Below are positions 49,939 to 62,000 of a stretch of 64,000 nucleotides of DNA, one piece after another. Every line of letters starts with the position of its first letter. Position 1 is the first letter of the stretch. The position numbers and the translations under genes are program-made. A model generated the notes under the pieces. It did no database searches. It was not told where the DNA came from and saw nothing but the letters and a program-made list of their open reading frames with translations. The stretch covers positions 7,767,258 to 7,831,257 of the forward strand of contig JANCRA010000014.1 in assembly GCA_024362935.1 (NCBI GenBank), read 5' to 3'. Source of the stretch: Setophaga petechia (lineage: Eukaryota > Chordata > Aves > Passeriformes > Parulidae).

Positions 49939-49965
49939 GATTTCAGCTCCCTGCACAAACTAACA
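49939..49965 (+). repeat. 27-bp exact dispersed repeat, copy 1
   Basis: The 27 bases beginning GATTTCAGCTCCCTGCACAA and ending ACTAACA recur exactly at 50801-50827 in the same orientation. Flanking bases differ on both sides. The word is not low-complexity. Confidence 0.85.
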
Positions 49966-50800
49966 AATTGATTCCCAGCATGGGAATAAAAAAGGGAGAA
50001 GATAAACCCAAGGCTGTGTGTTGAGGTCTATGCTACCAAAAAAATAAATGTATGTTCTCCCTTGCAATGGGTGATTGTATTGCTCAGAGTAAGGCAGGGG
50101 AAATATGGCTAAAAGAACCCAACATAATTTTCCTTCTTTCTCAGAAGAAAACTAATATGAATCCTGTTTGGAACAAAAAGGGCTGTGGGCTACTTGTTTA
50201 GAACTTCATGACTGGACCTTCTTAGGGTTGCAGCTGGGTAAGTGATCTCAGGACAATTATTCAGTAGGGAATGTAAAAATTTTGATAACATCTAAAGTGA
50301 TTGAGCACTGCAGTCAGTCCTTTCTTGAACTGAACAATTCATGGGTTAAAATGGGGGTAGGGAATGCTCCCATCTGCACCTCTACCATCCTGTGAGCTGT
50401 CTGCCAGCACTCTCCTCTTCTCTCTGGAACCTCATTGCAGCCTTTGCAGCAGCTCTGTGTACTCTGCAAGACACCAAAAGTGTCCAGTTAACTCTGCTAC
50501 CTGCCTTGATCTGGTGAGTGCAGCAGTGATGCCAGCAGAGATGTTTCAGATGTGCCTCTTGCAACCCCCCAGGGTCTCTGGTTTTGGTGCTCAGCAGCCA
50601 GAGTGTGCCTGTGCTCTGAGCTCTCATCTCAGAGGCTGCAGTTGGGTTTTTGGGGAATGTTGGCTCTGTCCTTCCAGCACAGCAGCAAAGGAGGGGTTAA
50701 TAATGCAACGTGCCTGCCTGTTGCCCTTGGCTGTATGCTCATTTGCTTCTGCAGGAGGAGAAGAGCTATGCAAAGAGCCTTTCCCAGGGGATGGAGGCAG

Positions 50801-50827
50801 GATTTCAGCTCCCTGCACAAACTAACA
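50801..50827 (+). repeat. 27-bp exact dispersed repeat, copy 2
   Basis: This is the second exact copy of the 27-base word at 49939-49965, 862 bases downstream. Here it follows GGAGGCAG and precedes GTTACC, whereas copy 1 follows GAAAAAT and precedes AATTG. Confidence 0.85.
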
Positions 50828-53800
50828 GTTACCTGTGCCTGTAAAGAGAGCAGAGTTTGGAGCCTGGTCTGATCACACCCTGCTAGGACAGATAAGGGCA
50901 GCTGTTCTGAAATGCTGAGGTGCCTGGCTTGCTTTTGTGCTGGGCTGTGGGCAAACGTGTCCCCTCTCTGCTTCCTTGGAGGTGCTGCAGTTGTTGCAGG
51001 AGTGTTGGAGGCAGTTTCACTGCGTGTTTGCTGTGCTCACTGTGTGCTGTCCCTGAGCTGCTGTTATCTTTGAGACAAGGCACTGCCAGCCAGGCACCAC
51101 CAGTGTCCCAGCAGGTGTGGGGAGTGCAGGTTTCTGGTTTCTGCTGCCTTGGGGCGGGGGCAGCACAGCAGCTCCAGGTGGGTGCTGGGCATTCCTTTGT
51201 CCCCCTGCTGTCCAGGCTGCTGTGGTCTCTGGAAGCCCCCACTGCCTCCTCCCCTGTGGACATCCCTGTTGTTGCCATGGTGGTGCTGGGGCTGGCTGGG
51301 AACCCTGCTGCTCCTGAAGGAGAGCCACACCCTGGCTGCCTGAGGGGATCCAGTGTGTGAGTGTGCCCCTGCAGAGTGGGAAAGTGGGGGATGCTGGTGA
51401 CCTTCCCTGTGCTGGTGTGCCAGTGGCTGTGTCCCTCCTCTGGATGGGACAAAGCCACCCTCCTCTGGAGGGAGGGTGGCTTTTGGTGCCCAGGTTGTCT
51501 GGCACCAGGAGGGAAAGCTTGGGAGCAGAGCTGAGTGGGGACTTCTGTATGCAGTTAGAGAAAATTAAAAGGCCAGGCTGCTGCAGGGGGCTGAAAATTA
51601 CTCATAGCAGGTTCTCCAGACATGCCCCATTCCTGAAGGATAGGAAACAATCAGTGAAGTTAAGGCTTGTTCTGTAACACCTTGGGGTTACACCCACTGC
51701 TGTAGTATTGCAGCAGCAATCCAGTAAACACAGAATATTTACTTTTCTGGCAGCCAGTATTTGTGTGTGTGCTGGAGGAGCAGGTATGAGGCTGGAGCCA
51801 GACAAGGCAGGCTCAGGGGTTGTATTCCTGCTACTGCTGCTGGCCGGGTCCCTGTCTCCAGTTTGGTGTCTCTGAATTAAATTAATACCCATGGTATTCC
51901 AGAGACTGAAACTCCTTTGTGAGAACTGGGCATGAGCACATATTCACTTTGATTGAGAAGCTTTGGAAGTCTAAGATTGAACCATCTTGGTTGGGATTGA
52001 GGTTTAGAGAAGCATTTCAAGACCTTGGCCAATCCCCAACCTCTCCATGTCCTGACAGGTGGAGCAGCTGGTCATGATGTGAGCACTCTGCAGCCTGTGC
52101 TGTGCACTGAGAGTTGATGCTGCAGAAGTGAAGGGATGGCTCAGAAAGGGAGTGGATGGGTTTTAGGGATGCTGGGAATGTCCCATGTTCCATCTTGGGG
52201 ATGCAGCTGAAAGGTGCATTAACAAATCCCTGCATGTCAGCAGAATGGAGGAGACAGCTCATGAGCCAGGCAGTGTTCAGAGGCTCTTATTGCTGCCCTA
52301 AAGGGAAGAGGGGAAGGTGCTTTTATTTATCCAGTACAGGTCATGGTCAAAACCACTCGACTGGGAGCAGGGTACAGGTCCTGCCCAGACCCTTTTTTTC
52401 TGCCTTGCCTGGAGCAAGGAGTCTCAGTAGTAGCTGTGAGCCCACAGCATGAAACAAATCTTTCCTTCACTTTAAAGATGGTTCTTGTCCTTTTTTTTTC
52501 CCTCCAGAGACTACTTATGCATTGCACATTAAATAGTCATTAGCTAAAAGACTTTGTCATCCAGGGAGCAGAGCTCCCCAGCCAAGGCTTTTCCTGAGCT
52601 CTTGAGCATCCAAGGTGCCAGCCTGCAGATCAGGCTTTTTCTCTCTTGCATTCTCCTTGCAGCAGTCTGGGAGATGTAGAAATGACATTGTCTGGGCTGA
52701 CAAGCTGGACCAACGAATGGCTTGGGTCCCCTCCATCTGCCTGGCAGGGGAGGAAGGTTTGGGCTGGAAAAACACGTGGTGAGTTCAGCAGCAGGGACAC
52801 AGCTGAGTGTGAGAGCAGGGTTGTTGAGTTGGAGAGTGGGCTGAGATACCAGCAGCAGGTTTGGTGCTGGGTGCTGAGGTGCTTGCAAGCCTTGTATGGG
52901 TTTCATATCATTTCTACCATGCAATTCCATGGATATCCTTTCCAGCAGTTTCCTTTGCTAAGCACCAGAGGCTTCTCTGGCAAGTTCTCTGAGCATGAAA
53001 TCTGGCTGCAGCTGTGCTCTTTGCCTGCAGCAGAATTCACTCCTGTGCTGAGCAGGTTGGAGCTGTGGGAAGGAGCAGCCCTGTGAGTGCATCTCAGACC
53101 AGGTTAAAGAGATTTGATGGGCCTCACCTTGACCTCTGTCTCTAAGCTCTGCCTTCTGAGCCAGGAATCATCCCCCACCATTCAGCCTCCTCTGCACTTC
53201 TGCCTTGGTGTCTTGAGTGCACAAGGGTGTCACAGGGTGAGGTTTATTTGCCCCAGCTCTCCAGTTTACACTGAGCTTTGCTTACACTGAACATTGTCCA
53301 GGAGATGTTTTGGAGTGAGTGTCCACAGGCTGGCTAGCTGCAGAGCCAGCTATTTTTGAGAGCTCAGATCCTCCCTGACTGGATTGTAAATTACTAAATA
53401 ATGAATGTTGGTTTCCAAATAGAGGGTTCCTTGCTCCCTGCCAAGCAGATGTGAGGATTGGGTTTGCCTGTGGCCTAGAGTCCCCTGAGAAGCTTTTGTT
53501 TATAGCATCTGTTGTGCCAAAAATGCACGAAGCTACCTGACAGCAGAGATGCTCTTGCCAGTTGGGTGTCCTTGGCTGCTGTGTGTGTAAATGTGGGCCT
53601 GACTAACTGGAACAAGCTCATCAGAGGGTATTCACCGGGTGCAACACCAAAGGACACTCCCAAAGGCATTGTCAGAGCTGTGGCAACACAGAGATTTGCC
53701 TGCTGTCCTTTGCACTGTATGGTCAGGGTCCTCCCTGGGTGGCCAAAATACAAATTAAATTCTTGCTTCAGTGTGGAAAGTTCTTCTTTACTCCTTAAGC

Positions 53801-56190
53801 AAAGATGTGATGGGCTTGTCTGCAGTGTCTGAAATTAGTTTACCTGAAGCTTGTGGAGCAAATGGCACTCTGAGGTGCACTTTGTAATACTGCTGCAGTC
53901 ACAGGAAGCAGCTGTGCCAGGACAGCTGTGCCACCTAGAACAGCAATGAAGAAAATGCCCAGGGCTGGGGTACAATTCCTGACATGTCTCAGGAAACCCA
54001 GGTCTATCAGAATAGGGTGACAAGCTGAAGATCACCAAGGACATCCCAGATTCGGCCTCCTCAATTCTCCCTCCACAGCTAAGCAAGAAGTCCCTTCCAT
54101 CACTGCAAGCTGCACAGGAATTTTATAACCCATTTACCTTCCCAGACTGATCCTTAGACCAGGAGCCTAATTCAATCCTGCTGAGTATCACAGAGCTGAG
54201 GTGGGGAACATGGACAGGAGCTGTGCTGGGTTGTGGCTGGTGTTTCATTCTATCCCTGCAGGGAGATCAGGCTGATTTCTTAGTTCTGCTTCTTTTCCAC
54301 AGGTCAGGGAGGCTGATCCATGGAGGCTTTAGGGAAGTGGAACTGTGGGCTGGAGGGTAGGGGAAGCTGCTAGAGTGGGATGTGGGTGTGGAGAGTAGAA
54401 ACTATCTGGAAATGAGCACTGTGGGCATGATGGACAGGCTTCATTTCAAGTGAAATGAAATTGCAGTTAGAAAATTGGAACAAATAATCCAGTTATTCTC
54501 AAGACCCTGTAATAAATCACTAAAATCCAGATTAATATATTATTAGATTTCTCTCTTGAAAAATAGTTATTTCCAGGCTTAAATCCCAGTTCTTGCTGCA
54601 GCATGTCCTGGTGTCCATAAGACAGGGCTCTGCTCTCATGTTTCATGTAAGAACAAAAAGAAACAGCAGCCTTGTGGATTATGTGTATAATGGTGTAACT
54701 GCTTTGAGAATAAAGGAAAGGAGTTACTGAGTTGCTTGTGGGTCTGGATAAAACTTGAGGGAAAGGGAATGGTCCTCTTTGTGTAGACAATGTCTTTTTG
54801 TATAAAGCAAGTCCACCAAAAAAATATGGAAGAGAAGAAAGCAGGAGAGAATATAATCAGAGATTTACTTACGGTCAGGATGCAAATAATTTTAGTTTAG
54901 AGCTGGTCTCCCAAGTGTCTGAAAATAAGAAGAGGGCAAATACATCTGCTCCTTGGTCCTGTATGCTAGAAAGGGAAGGGACATTATTTCTGGTCTACAG
55001 TGCTTAGTAAATGTTGACAATGTTTGAGTCTTTTCAATCCTTTAAACTGGCTTTTGGGTTTTCTTTTCTTCTTGCCCTTTCTTGTGCACCCACTTTGTGT
55101 GACACAAAGAGAGGTGGTTGTCAGGCTGGTGGTGGGAAAAGGAATGGCCCTGTTTACCTGTGCTTCCTGTAAGATAAGGATGCTAGAGAAGAACTGGCAC
55201 CAGGATAAAGTCTGAAGTGGCCCTGCTTTCCCATATGTTGCATTTCTGTTTGAACGAATTGCTCATGTTCCTTTAATGGTTTCATGCTTTTATTTATGTT
55301 GTTACAACTTTTAATGCCTATAGGAAGCCTTGAATTTGGATGTTACTAAATGAAAATTAGGACCCTCATTCTCCATGGAGAAATGCTCTTGGGCAGTGTG
55401 GTAATTTCACGCCTGGAAGGAGTCATATTTGTTGGATAATTTTTGTAACTTAACCAAATTAGCCCTGAGAAACTCTAGTTGTTAATCAGAATCTTGAACT
55501 CTCTGCTCCATTAGTTAGAGATGTTCTTGCAGAAAGGGTGGACACTTGGTTTGCAATGCAGGAAAGTGTTCTGGTTTTGTCTGCACTGGGGGCAGCAGCG
55601 TCCCTGGGTTTGAGGTTGTTCATAACACCCTGAGCCCTTAGCAGGGCCAGACTCAAAGTCACATCAGGTCAGCTGCTCTTGAAAAATTAATCAGCCAAGT
55701 GATGTCCACCTTCCTTCTGTACTCACAAAAAGAAGATTCTTTTGGTGGGAATTGAATTCCTGAGAATATTCTGAAGAGTTATTAAAGACAACTTGGATAT
55801 TAATAAGGATTTGGTTGATAATTACAGTAATTTGGGTTCCAATAGTCATGGGAGAGGGGGTGGAGGGAAAGGTGAGAAATGCCAGCAGGCTCTGGTGTGT
55901 CTTTGTGGTCCATGGGAAACAGGGTGGGGAGGCCTTGTGTTCTCCAGTTCTGAAGGATGCCACAGCCTGGGGACACCAGTGGTAAAGAACCTTCTGAGTA
56001 GGTCTCCTCAGTGACCCAGCAGAGTTTGTTGTCAGGGTTCATTCTATAACTCAGCACATAGACAATGGCAGTTCCCACACAGGCAGAGATGTGCACACCT
56101 GTATCTGTGTGTACAAAGGTACCTTGTGAATGTTCCCCTTGGGTTTGGTGAAATTATCACATCAAACCCATTATTATTTCTTAACAGGCC

Positions 56191-56300
56191 AGAGTCTTGT
56201 GTCCAGTTCTGGGCCCCTCATTCAGGAAAGGCATTGAGGTGCTGGAGCAAGCCCAGAGAAGGGCAATGAAGCCAGTGAAGGGGCTGGAGCCAAGTTAAAC
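56191..56300 (+). mobile_element. CR1 LINE internal fragment
   Basis: The sense-orientation CR1 coding remnant reads GTGTCCAGTTCTGGGCCCCT, CATTCAGGAAAGGCATTGAG, GTGCTGGAGCAAGCCCAGAG, AAGGGCAATGAAGCCAGTGA, AGGGGCTGGAGCC. Similarity to consensus stops after about 56300, so both ends are missing. This block encodes the C-terminal part of the CR1 ORF2 in intact elements. Confidence 0.85.
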
Positions 56301-57156
56301 CAATGTCCAGCTGAATCCATGAGGGTGTGCTGCTCTCCATCCCCTTGGTGTGGCACTAATTCCTTCTGTCAGGCTGGACACCCCCCTGTGCTGCTCTCAC
56401 CAGCCTGCCTTGGGCACCTGGCCTGTGCAGGGCAGCTCAGACTCTGCCTGGAGCTCTGACAGACAGGGCTGGTCCCAGCTAGAACAGGTTCCAAAGCAGC
56501 TCCTCTGTCCCATCTCCTGTGGGAGCACAGACCCAGCCCAGCAGTGGGGTCAGGGCAATTCCTCCTCCCCACCCACAAACTTTGCTGACTGGAGCTCATT
56601 GACTGGAGATGTTCTGGTGCTGGGGCTCTGTCAGGAGATATCTGTGTTCTTCTGGGGAGGGGTCTGTGAGGGCAGACAGAGAAAACAAATGCTAATTAAA
56701 GAGAGAGCCCTGGAGCTCGGAGCCATTGCTGGGCACTGCAGCCTTGACACAGAGCTGCTCTCCTGCCTCCCTGGGACTCACCCAGCAGTGACATCTCCAC
56801 ATGGTGGGCTGTGAGTGCTGTGCAAGGATGGGGTTAGGGGAGTTCTGATAACTCCTCCCCACTCTCTGCAAAGGTCACCAGCTCAATCCACTGAAACTAA
56901 AGAGGAAACAAATGCCCAAAGAGCAGAAATCCCCAAACATGTCACATCAAATCACAGAGAAGCTAATGGGGCAGAGCCACGTGGCTACAGCATGTGCATT
57001 CTGCTCTATATCATTAATTTACTGATGTTAAATATTTCAGCAGGTAACTTCCAGGCCTTCCAGAACTGTCCTAGTGGCTGTGATCACAAATTATTCATCA
57101 CTGGCACTTGAACAAGAAAAGCCTTTTTGAACAAGGGTATTTCTGAGTCTCATGCC

Positions 57157-57183
57157 TTTTTTTTTTTTTTTTTTGCCTTTCAG
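57157..57183 (+). promoter_or_regulatory. HYDIN: HYDIN splice acceptor with 18-T polypyrimidine tract
   Basis: An uninterrupted run of 18 T (57157-57174) followed by GCCTTTCAG forms the acceptor of the first recognisable HYDIN coding exon. The same nine bases, GCCTTTCAG, recur at 57196-57204 within the exon and in frame, creating a possible second acceptor 21 bases downstream. Confidence 0.8.
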
Positions 57184-57308
57184 CTGACTCCCTCTGCCTT
57201 TCAGAAGGAGATGTCTCTCACCATCAAGCAGAGGCTGGCCAGCACTCAGGAGATGAATCTGCCCCAGGTTGTCCAGCTTCAAGACAAGAGCAAGACCTCC
57301 ATCACAAG
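57184..57308 (+). CDS. HYDIN: HYDIN N-terminal coding exon (apparent 1-base loss near the 3' end)
   Basis: HYDIN is a giant protein (about 5,100 residues in mammals) of the C2b projection of the ciliary central pair, needed for normal ciliary beating. In frame 0 this exon reads LTPSAFQKEMSLTIKQ, then RLASTQEMNLPQVVQLQDKS. It aligns with the mammalian HYDIN N-terminus as I remember it (TPSAF-KEMSLT, RLAST-EMNLP). The donor is AAG|GTAGCC at 57309. The exon is 125 nt, so it ends two bases into a codon. The last 11 bases read Ile-Thr plus AG in frame 0 but His-His-Lys in the next frame, and His-His-Lys is what the mammalian protein has. A base therefore appears to be missing near 57298-57301. No ATG precedes LTPSAF in this exon, so translation starts in an earlier exon or at the internal Met. 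Confidence 0.8.
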
Positions 57309-58934
57309 GTAGCCTTTCCCTGCCCTTTTCCTTGCTGTTTGATGTGACATTTGCAGAGGGTGTGTGCTTGGGACAGGCTTCCCTCCAGCTCATTGAAATA
57401 CCTCAGTGTCCAGGTCCTGCTGTCACTTCAAACTGCTGCTGGTGGTGGAGTTCCTTCTGCTGGGGGAAAGGCAAAGCATTTCTTCCCAGTGAGACACTGG
57501 AGCCCTGATTTGTGCTGAGTCAACACAAATAGCCTCTGCTGAAGCTGGTGGGGTTTTCTGGAGTGTAACTGTCATCCCTAATGAGAGAGGGCTGGGGGAG
57601 GACACAAGGGAATGAGATTGCCATTCTCCATTCTTCTGCTGAAATGGCCACCTCTTGTTTTGGTGTGGTCACTCTCAAATGCTTTAGGGTGCAAGGGCTC
57701 CCTCCACAGTGGCAGCATTGGCCTTTGGAGGCTGAGGGCCTGTGCTGATTGCTCTGATTTAACAAAACTAATTGCACTAAAGCTTCAGGAACAATGTGTA
57801 TGACCCTGATGGGGTGTTAGATTTTGCAGGCTGCCAGATGTGCAGGGAGCTCACCCTGGGCAGAGGGGAGTGGGTGTGCTTTACCCGGATCACTGTTTGC
57901 TGAGGGGTGTTTAAGGCTGCTTTTTTAGAGGGCTGCTCAGCTTAAAGCACAGTGCTGGTTGGTAGATGGCTGAGATAGGCTGCTGAAATTGTCAGCAAGA
58001 GAGCTGTAACAGACTGGTTAAGGACTGCCCTGGATGGCACGGGAGGCTGGGAATGCCTCACACGGATGCACAAATAGCTGGCAGTGAGCTGCAGCTCCTC
58101 ACTTCAGCCAGCTGTGACCCTGTGGAGATGCAGGAGACCTGCCTGTGTGTTCTGAGTGGAACAGGGCAGCTGGAGAGGGGAGGCAGAAGCAGGGAGGAGT
58201 TTTGTCAAAGCAATGTCTCTGCTCAGTAAGCATCTGCTGTGGTATCACTCCAGACATGACTCTGGATGCAATGGTATTAAATACAACACCAATAATAGGC
58301 TACAAGAAAGCAGCCATTTTAAGCTCATGGATAAAGGAGATACCAACTCCAGTCTTACTCAAGTTGCCCAGAACTGCTGAGAAAAGAGCTGAGCCTTATC
58401 CCCATCCAGCATTCACCTCATTTGTCTTTTTCCTAAGTGCTGCATTACTTTCTTTTTGCCCTTATCTCATCTGGTATGGTTCTTTTCTTACTGGTGTCTA
58501 AGCATCACATAAAAAGAAGTATTTGGACTTGTGTGGGACTCTATCTCAGAGTAAAGGTCATCCCAAAATTGTTTCCCATGGAGCCTGATGTAAGTTCTGG
58601 GGTTTCCCTTGCTCCAGGAGCACTCAGGGCTCTGTTATCAGTGTCCTGGATCTCTGTGACACCATTAGCACATGGCTCTGCTAGAGGTAAGTGCTGCCTG
58701 CGATTTTGGGGAAGGAAACCTGGAGAAAGACCTGCCAAAAGAGCAGCTTGGCTTGAGCCTGCCCAGTGTGGTCCAGCAGCTTTTGACCAGCCCAGGGCAG
58801 AGGTGGAAGAGCCACTGTTTGCCCAGTGTGTGCTGGGCAGATGTGCTCACCCAGAGCCTGCACTGCCCTGGGGACCAGCGCAGAATCCTCCTCCCAGCCC
58901 CTGGACCTCTCCCTGCTCTCTGTTGCCTCTCCAG

Positions 58935-59053
58935 TTCCAGCAGCTGGCCTGGATCACAGCTCACCTCAGCCTTGCCCACCAGAGGTGGTGTTTCACTGCT
59001 ACAGCCCTGCTGGGGTCTGTGAAGTGCCACTGGCTCTGAGGAGCAGGGACAAG
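58935..59053 (+). CDS. HYDIN: HYDIN second recognised coding exon (apparent 1-base loss near the 5' end)
   Basis: The exon lies between a good acceptor (CTGTTGCCTCTCCAG) and the donor AAG|GTGAGT. The frame homologous to HYDIN reads PAAGLDHSSPQPCPPEVVF, then HCYSPAGVCEVPLALRSRDK. The mammalian counterpart has the same spacing of Leu-Asp, Gln-Pro, Glu-Ile-Val-Phe and Glu-Val-Pro-Leu. It begins the first ASH/MSP-type immunoglobulin-like domain. In this frame the exon starts with two bases that need one base before them, whereas the previous exon leaves two. Taken as is, the join is out of frame. A weaker acceptor at 58958-58959 (GATCACAG) would restore the frame but drop eight codons. The next exon, expected to read Ile-Pro-Arg-Leu-Val-Lys, was not found before the window ends. 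Confidence 0.8.
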
Positions 59054-62000
59054 GTGAGTGCTGGGATGTGGGGGTTTAACACTGTGCTGGAAGGGGAGAG
59101 GGATGTAATTCCAGTGGGGCACAGCAAGTTCCCTGCTGCAGCACATCCACAATAAAATGCCTCAGCACCTTGGTTCTGCAGGATGGTGGAAACCTTCCCA
59201 GGGGATTCTCGCCTGATTTTGGCCATATGTTGGTGGTACCCAACCCAAAGGACCTTTTCTAGCCCCTTTCTTTCCCCTGAAAGCCCTGGGTTGATGGCAA
59301 TGTTGTGGGGTGTACAGTTCTTACTTGCCCTCATGCTTTACCTCGAGTGTGCACCATGTCCTGTGGTTCCTTGGTTAATCTTGGTTCCTGGCAAGAATCT
59401 CTGCCTCCCTAAGCTTATTTAGCTGCTCTGTGCAACCTGCACTTAAAGCTCAGGTGTTGAGTCGTCTGTACACTTTATTCTGGAATTAGTTATAATTAGT
59501 GGCATTGGCACTGCAGGAAATGTGTTTTGAAACAGCCCTGGAATTGGGCTGATTTAGCAGAAGCAGTGGGAGGCCTTTAGGTGCCATTTCAGGCTCCTGC
59601 TAAGCTTAATTCACCTCTGCTCAGGTTTTCCATAGGCAAAGTAATGTTCTGCTTTCCCTTTGGAGAACCACAGTACCTCCAGAGCAATGTGTTCTTGAAG
59701 GTGTCTGCCTTTGCTTGAAAAAATTGCAATTGTTTTGCAATTTCCCAAGAAAGTTGAGAAGGGAAAAGTTGAAAAATGTCAGCAGTTGTGTTCCACTGTA
59801 AAGAGGAAAACTGAGACCTTTCAAATTTCAGTCAGGGGAACATTTTCTCAAATGACACTTGTGCCAAGAGCAAGCTGGTAGGAAGAGACAGGAGAGAGGA
59901 AAGGAGCAGAGTTCAAGCCTTTCTCCCAAAGCACTTTCTTAGACACAAGGATTTCTCTTGATAAATAACAGCAAAATGTAGTGGGAGCAGAGAAAGGCCA
60001 GAAAAAGAACAGTGTAATTAGAGGTAGTGTGAAGAGTAAGATGTGTGCATGAGAGGAAGGCAGGATGGGAAGATGGAAGAGTGATGGGAGCAGGAGAACT
60101 AACCCCTTCCCCAAATCGACCTGTTGGGAGAAACAAATGGCCAAAAAAAGCTGTTGGGGCATAACACGGGTGGAGGAACAACAAAAGAAATCCAAATGTA
60201 TCCTGGTTTAACAGGTTTCAACAGGGACATGGCTGCAAAGGGGAGACCCCTGGGCAAGGAAGGATGCAGTTCTGGAGCCTCAGTTATTCCTGGAGAGTAC
60301 TGCATCATTCCTGGTCTGGCACTGAGCTTGGGAATATTGGAAAGGTGCAGCATGGAGTCCATGCCCAAGTGATTCCATTGGTGGGGTCTGCACTGATTCT
60401 GGCACTTCTGCTGCAGGTTTCCTTTGCTGATTCAAATTTCCTCTCTGTTCCTATTGAGCCTTTTGGCTTCAGCTGCTCCAGTATCCATGCAGCACATGAA
60501 AATGTTTGTTTGTCTTTGCCAAGTACAAGCCAACAGACCAACAGTGAATGTGTTCTGCTCACACTTCCTCAAGTGGAAAAGGACATCTGCATTAACATTT
60601 CTTCCACTCTCAGTAAAAAATAATGAACTTGTACAGCTGCATCTTGGGGTTTGTATGCCCTGAAAGGGGGCACACAAATGTGTGAGCTGCTAATTTCAAA
60701 ATAATTAATTCGGAAGCTAGTAAGACTTCAGCCATTGGCCAGCACTAGTGTAAAAGTATAATCTGAGGAAAATACTTGGAATATTTAAGTGCATAAAGAA
60801 CAAAATGATAATCCTAAGAGAGAAGTTATTGTATTCTAATTTTGTTGGCCTTTAGTAATGTCCTGGAGAAAAGCAACATTGTGTTCTGTCTCCAAGGTTT
60901 CTCACCAGATTCCTCTGAGTCACACTGACTTAGACAGTAACTGAGGTGGTCTGCTCCATAAAAATCCAGCTAACAGCCAAGTGTTTTCCAAACAGAGGCT
61001 CTGTAATTATTCAAATATAGAAGTTTTTCACCTGTTTGCTGTCAAAGTGCTTTTCTGTCTTCTAGCTGCTTCTCACCACCCTCAGAAACATCCTGGGTGA
61101 CTTTTGCTGAGGAACTTAGCCATGTGCTTCATCTTCCAGGGGTCTTGGTGACCAAAATGTTTGCCTTCAGTGTGAAATTAGCCCCTGGATCTCACTGCCT
61201 CAAGGCGTTGATGTCCCCAGATGGACTTTGGAGAGTTCAGGACTGCCTTGGCTATGGATTATCAGGCTTGGATGGGTGGTGCAGAATAAACCTCCATTTT
61301 TTTCCAAGCCTCATGAGAGTTTGTTGTTTATTAGTGAAGCTGCCTGTCAGTCAAAATCAGTTGTTTTAGACTTTGTGAGATGTGATTTGGTACTCAGAGA
61401 CTGATGTCTATGTGCTAGAAAATGCCTTTTTGCTCAGTGTGTGTATTCCAGAGGGCAGAACCTGGCAGCAGGATGCCTGCAGGGCCTCCTGGGTGCAGGA
61501 AGGAATGCCCAGCAGTCCAGCTTGCCTGTGCTGGCAGCTGCCTGGCCACAATCACCAGGCAGCAAGAGCCCCTGGGGAGCTGAGATTGGCTTTTAGTAAT
61601 GAAACCACACTGTGAGTCAGTGCTGGTCATGTTTCTCCAGGCAGAGAATGCCTTTGAAGCCCATAATTGATAGGCACAGCCTGGGATGTCATGTGGTTTT
61701 CCATCACTTTGGCAAGTTGACTGCTCTCATCTTCTGCTTCAACCTTTCCCGGTAATTTTTTGTGCTTCTCCCTTGCTTCTTTACAGCCCATTTAAATTCT
61801 CTGTGCCATCTCCTTATTGTGGGGGTTGTCTCTCTGTCTTGCTGGTTTTTTCTTTTTGCTCTTTGGGTTTCTTTTACTTCCAGTAAGACCACAGTGTCTC
61901 TCTCCTTCTCTGGTTCCTCTGCCATATGACTGCATCCCCACAGCTGGACTACCCCACTCAAACTCGGTGTGTTAGAAGGGAATTTCTTCCTTCCCCCAGG

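Larger units (their letters stand above)
31640..57183. other. Long gene-poor region before the HYDIN coding exons
   Basis: I find no exon with recognisable homology in these 25.5 kb on either strand. By synteny it should hold the CMTR2-HYDIN spacer and the untranslated first exon(s) and early introns of HYDIN, none of which I can place. Many ORFs here overlap on both strands with low-complexity or frame-shadow composition. Recognisable items are short duplications, a palindrome at 34779-34817 and a CR1 fragment at 56191-56300. Confidence 0.6.

Noticed and set aside
50883..51505. 191- and 162-residue minus-strand ORFs and a 146-residue plus-strand ORF
   Set aside because: Mutually overlapping, Pro/Gln/Thr- or Leu/Cys/Trp-rich, with no ordered domain or splice context. 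Local GC-richness explains them.
58437..59039. 200-residue plus-strand ORF ending over the HYDIN exon
   Set aside because: It crosses the HYDIN exon in a frame not homologous to HYDIN; the conserved frame is a different one bounded by splice sites at 58934 and 59054.
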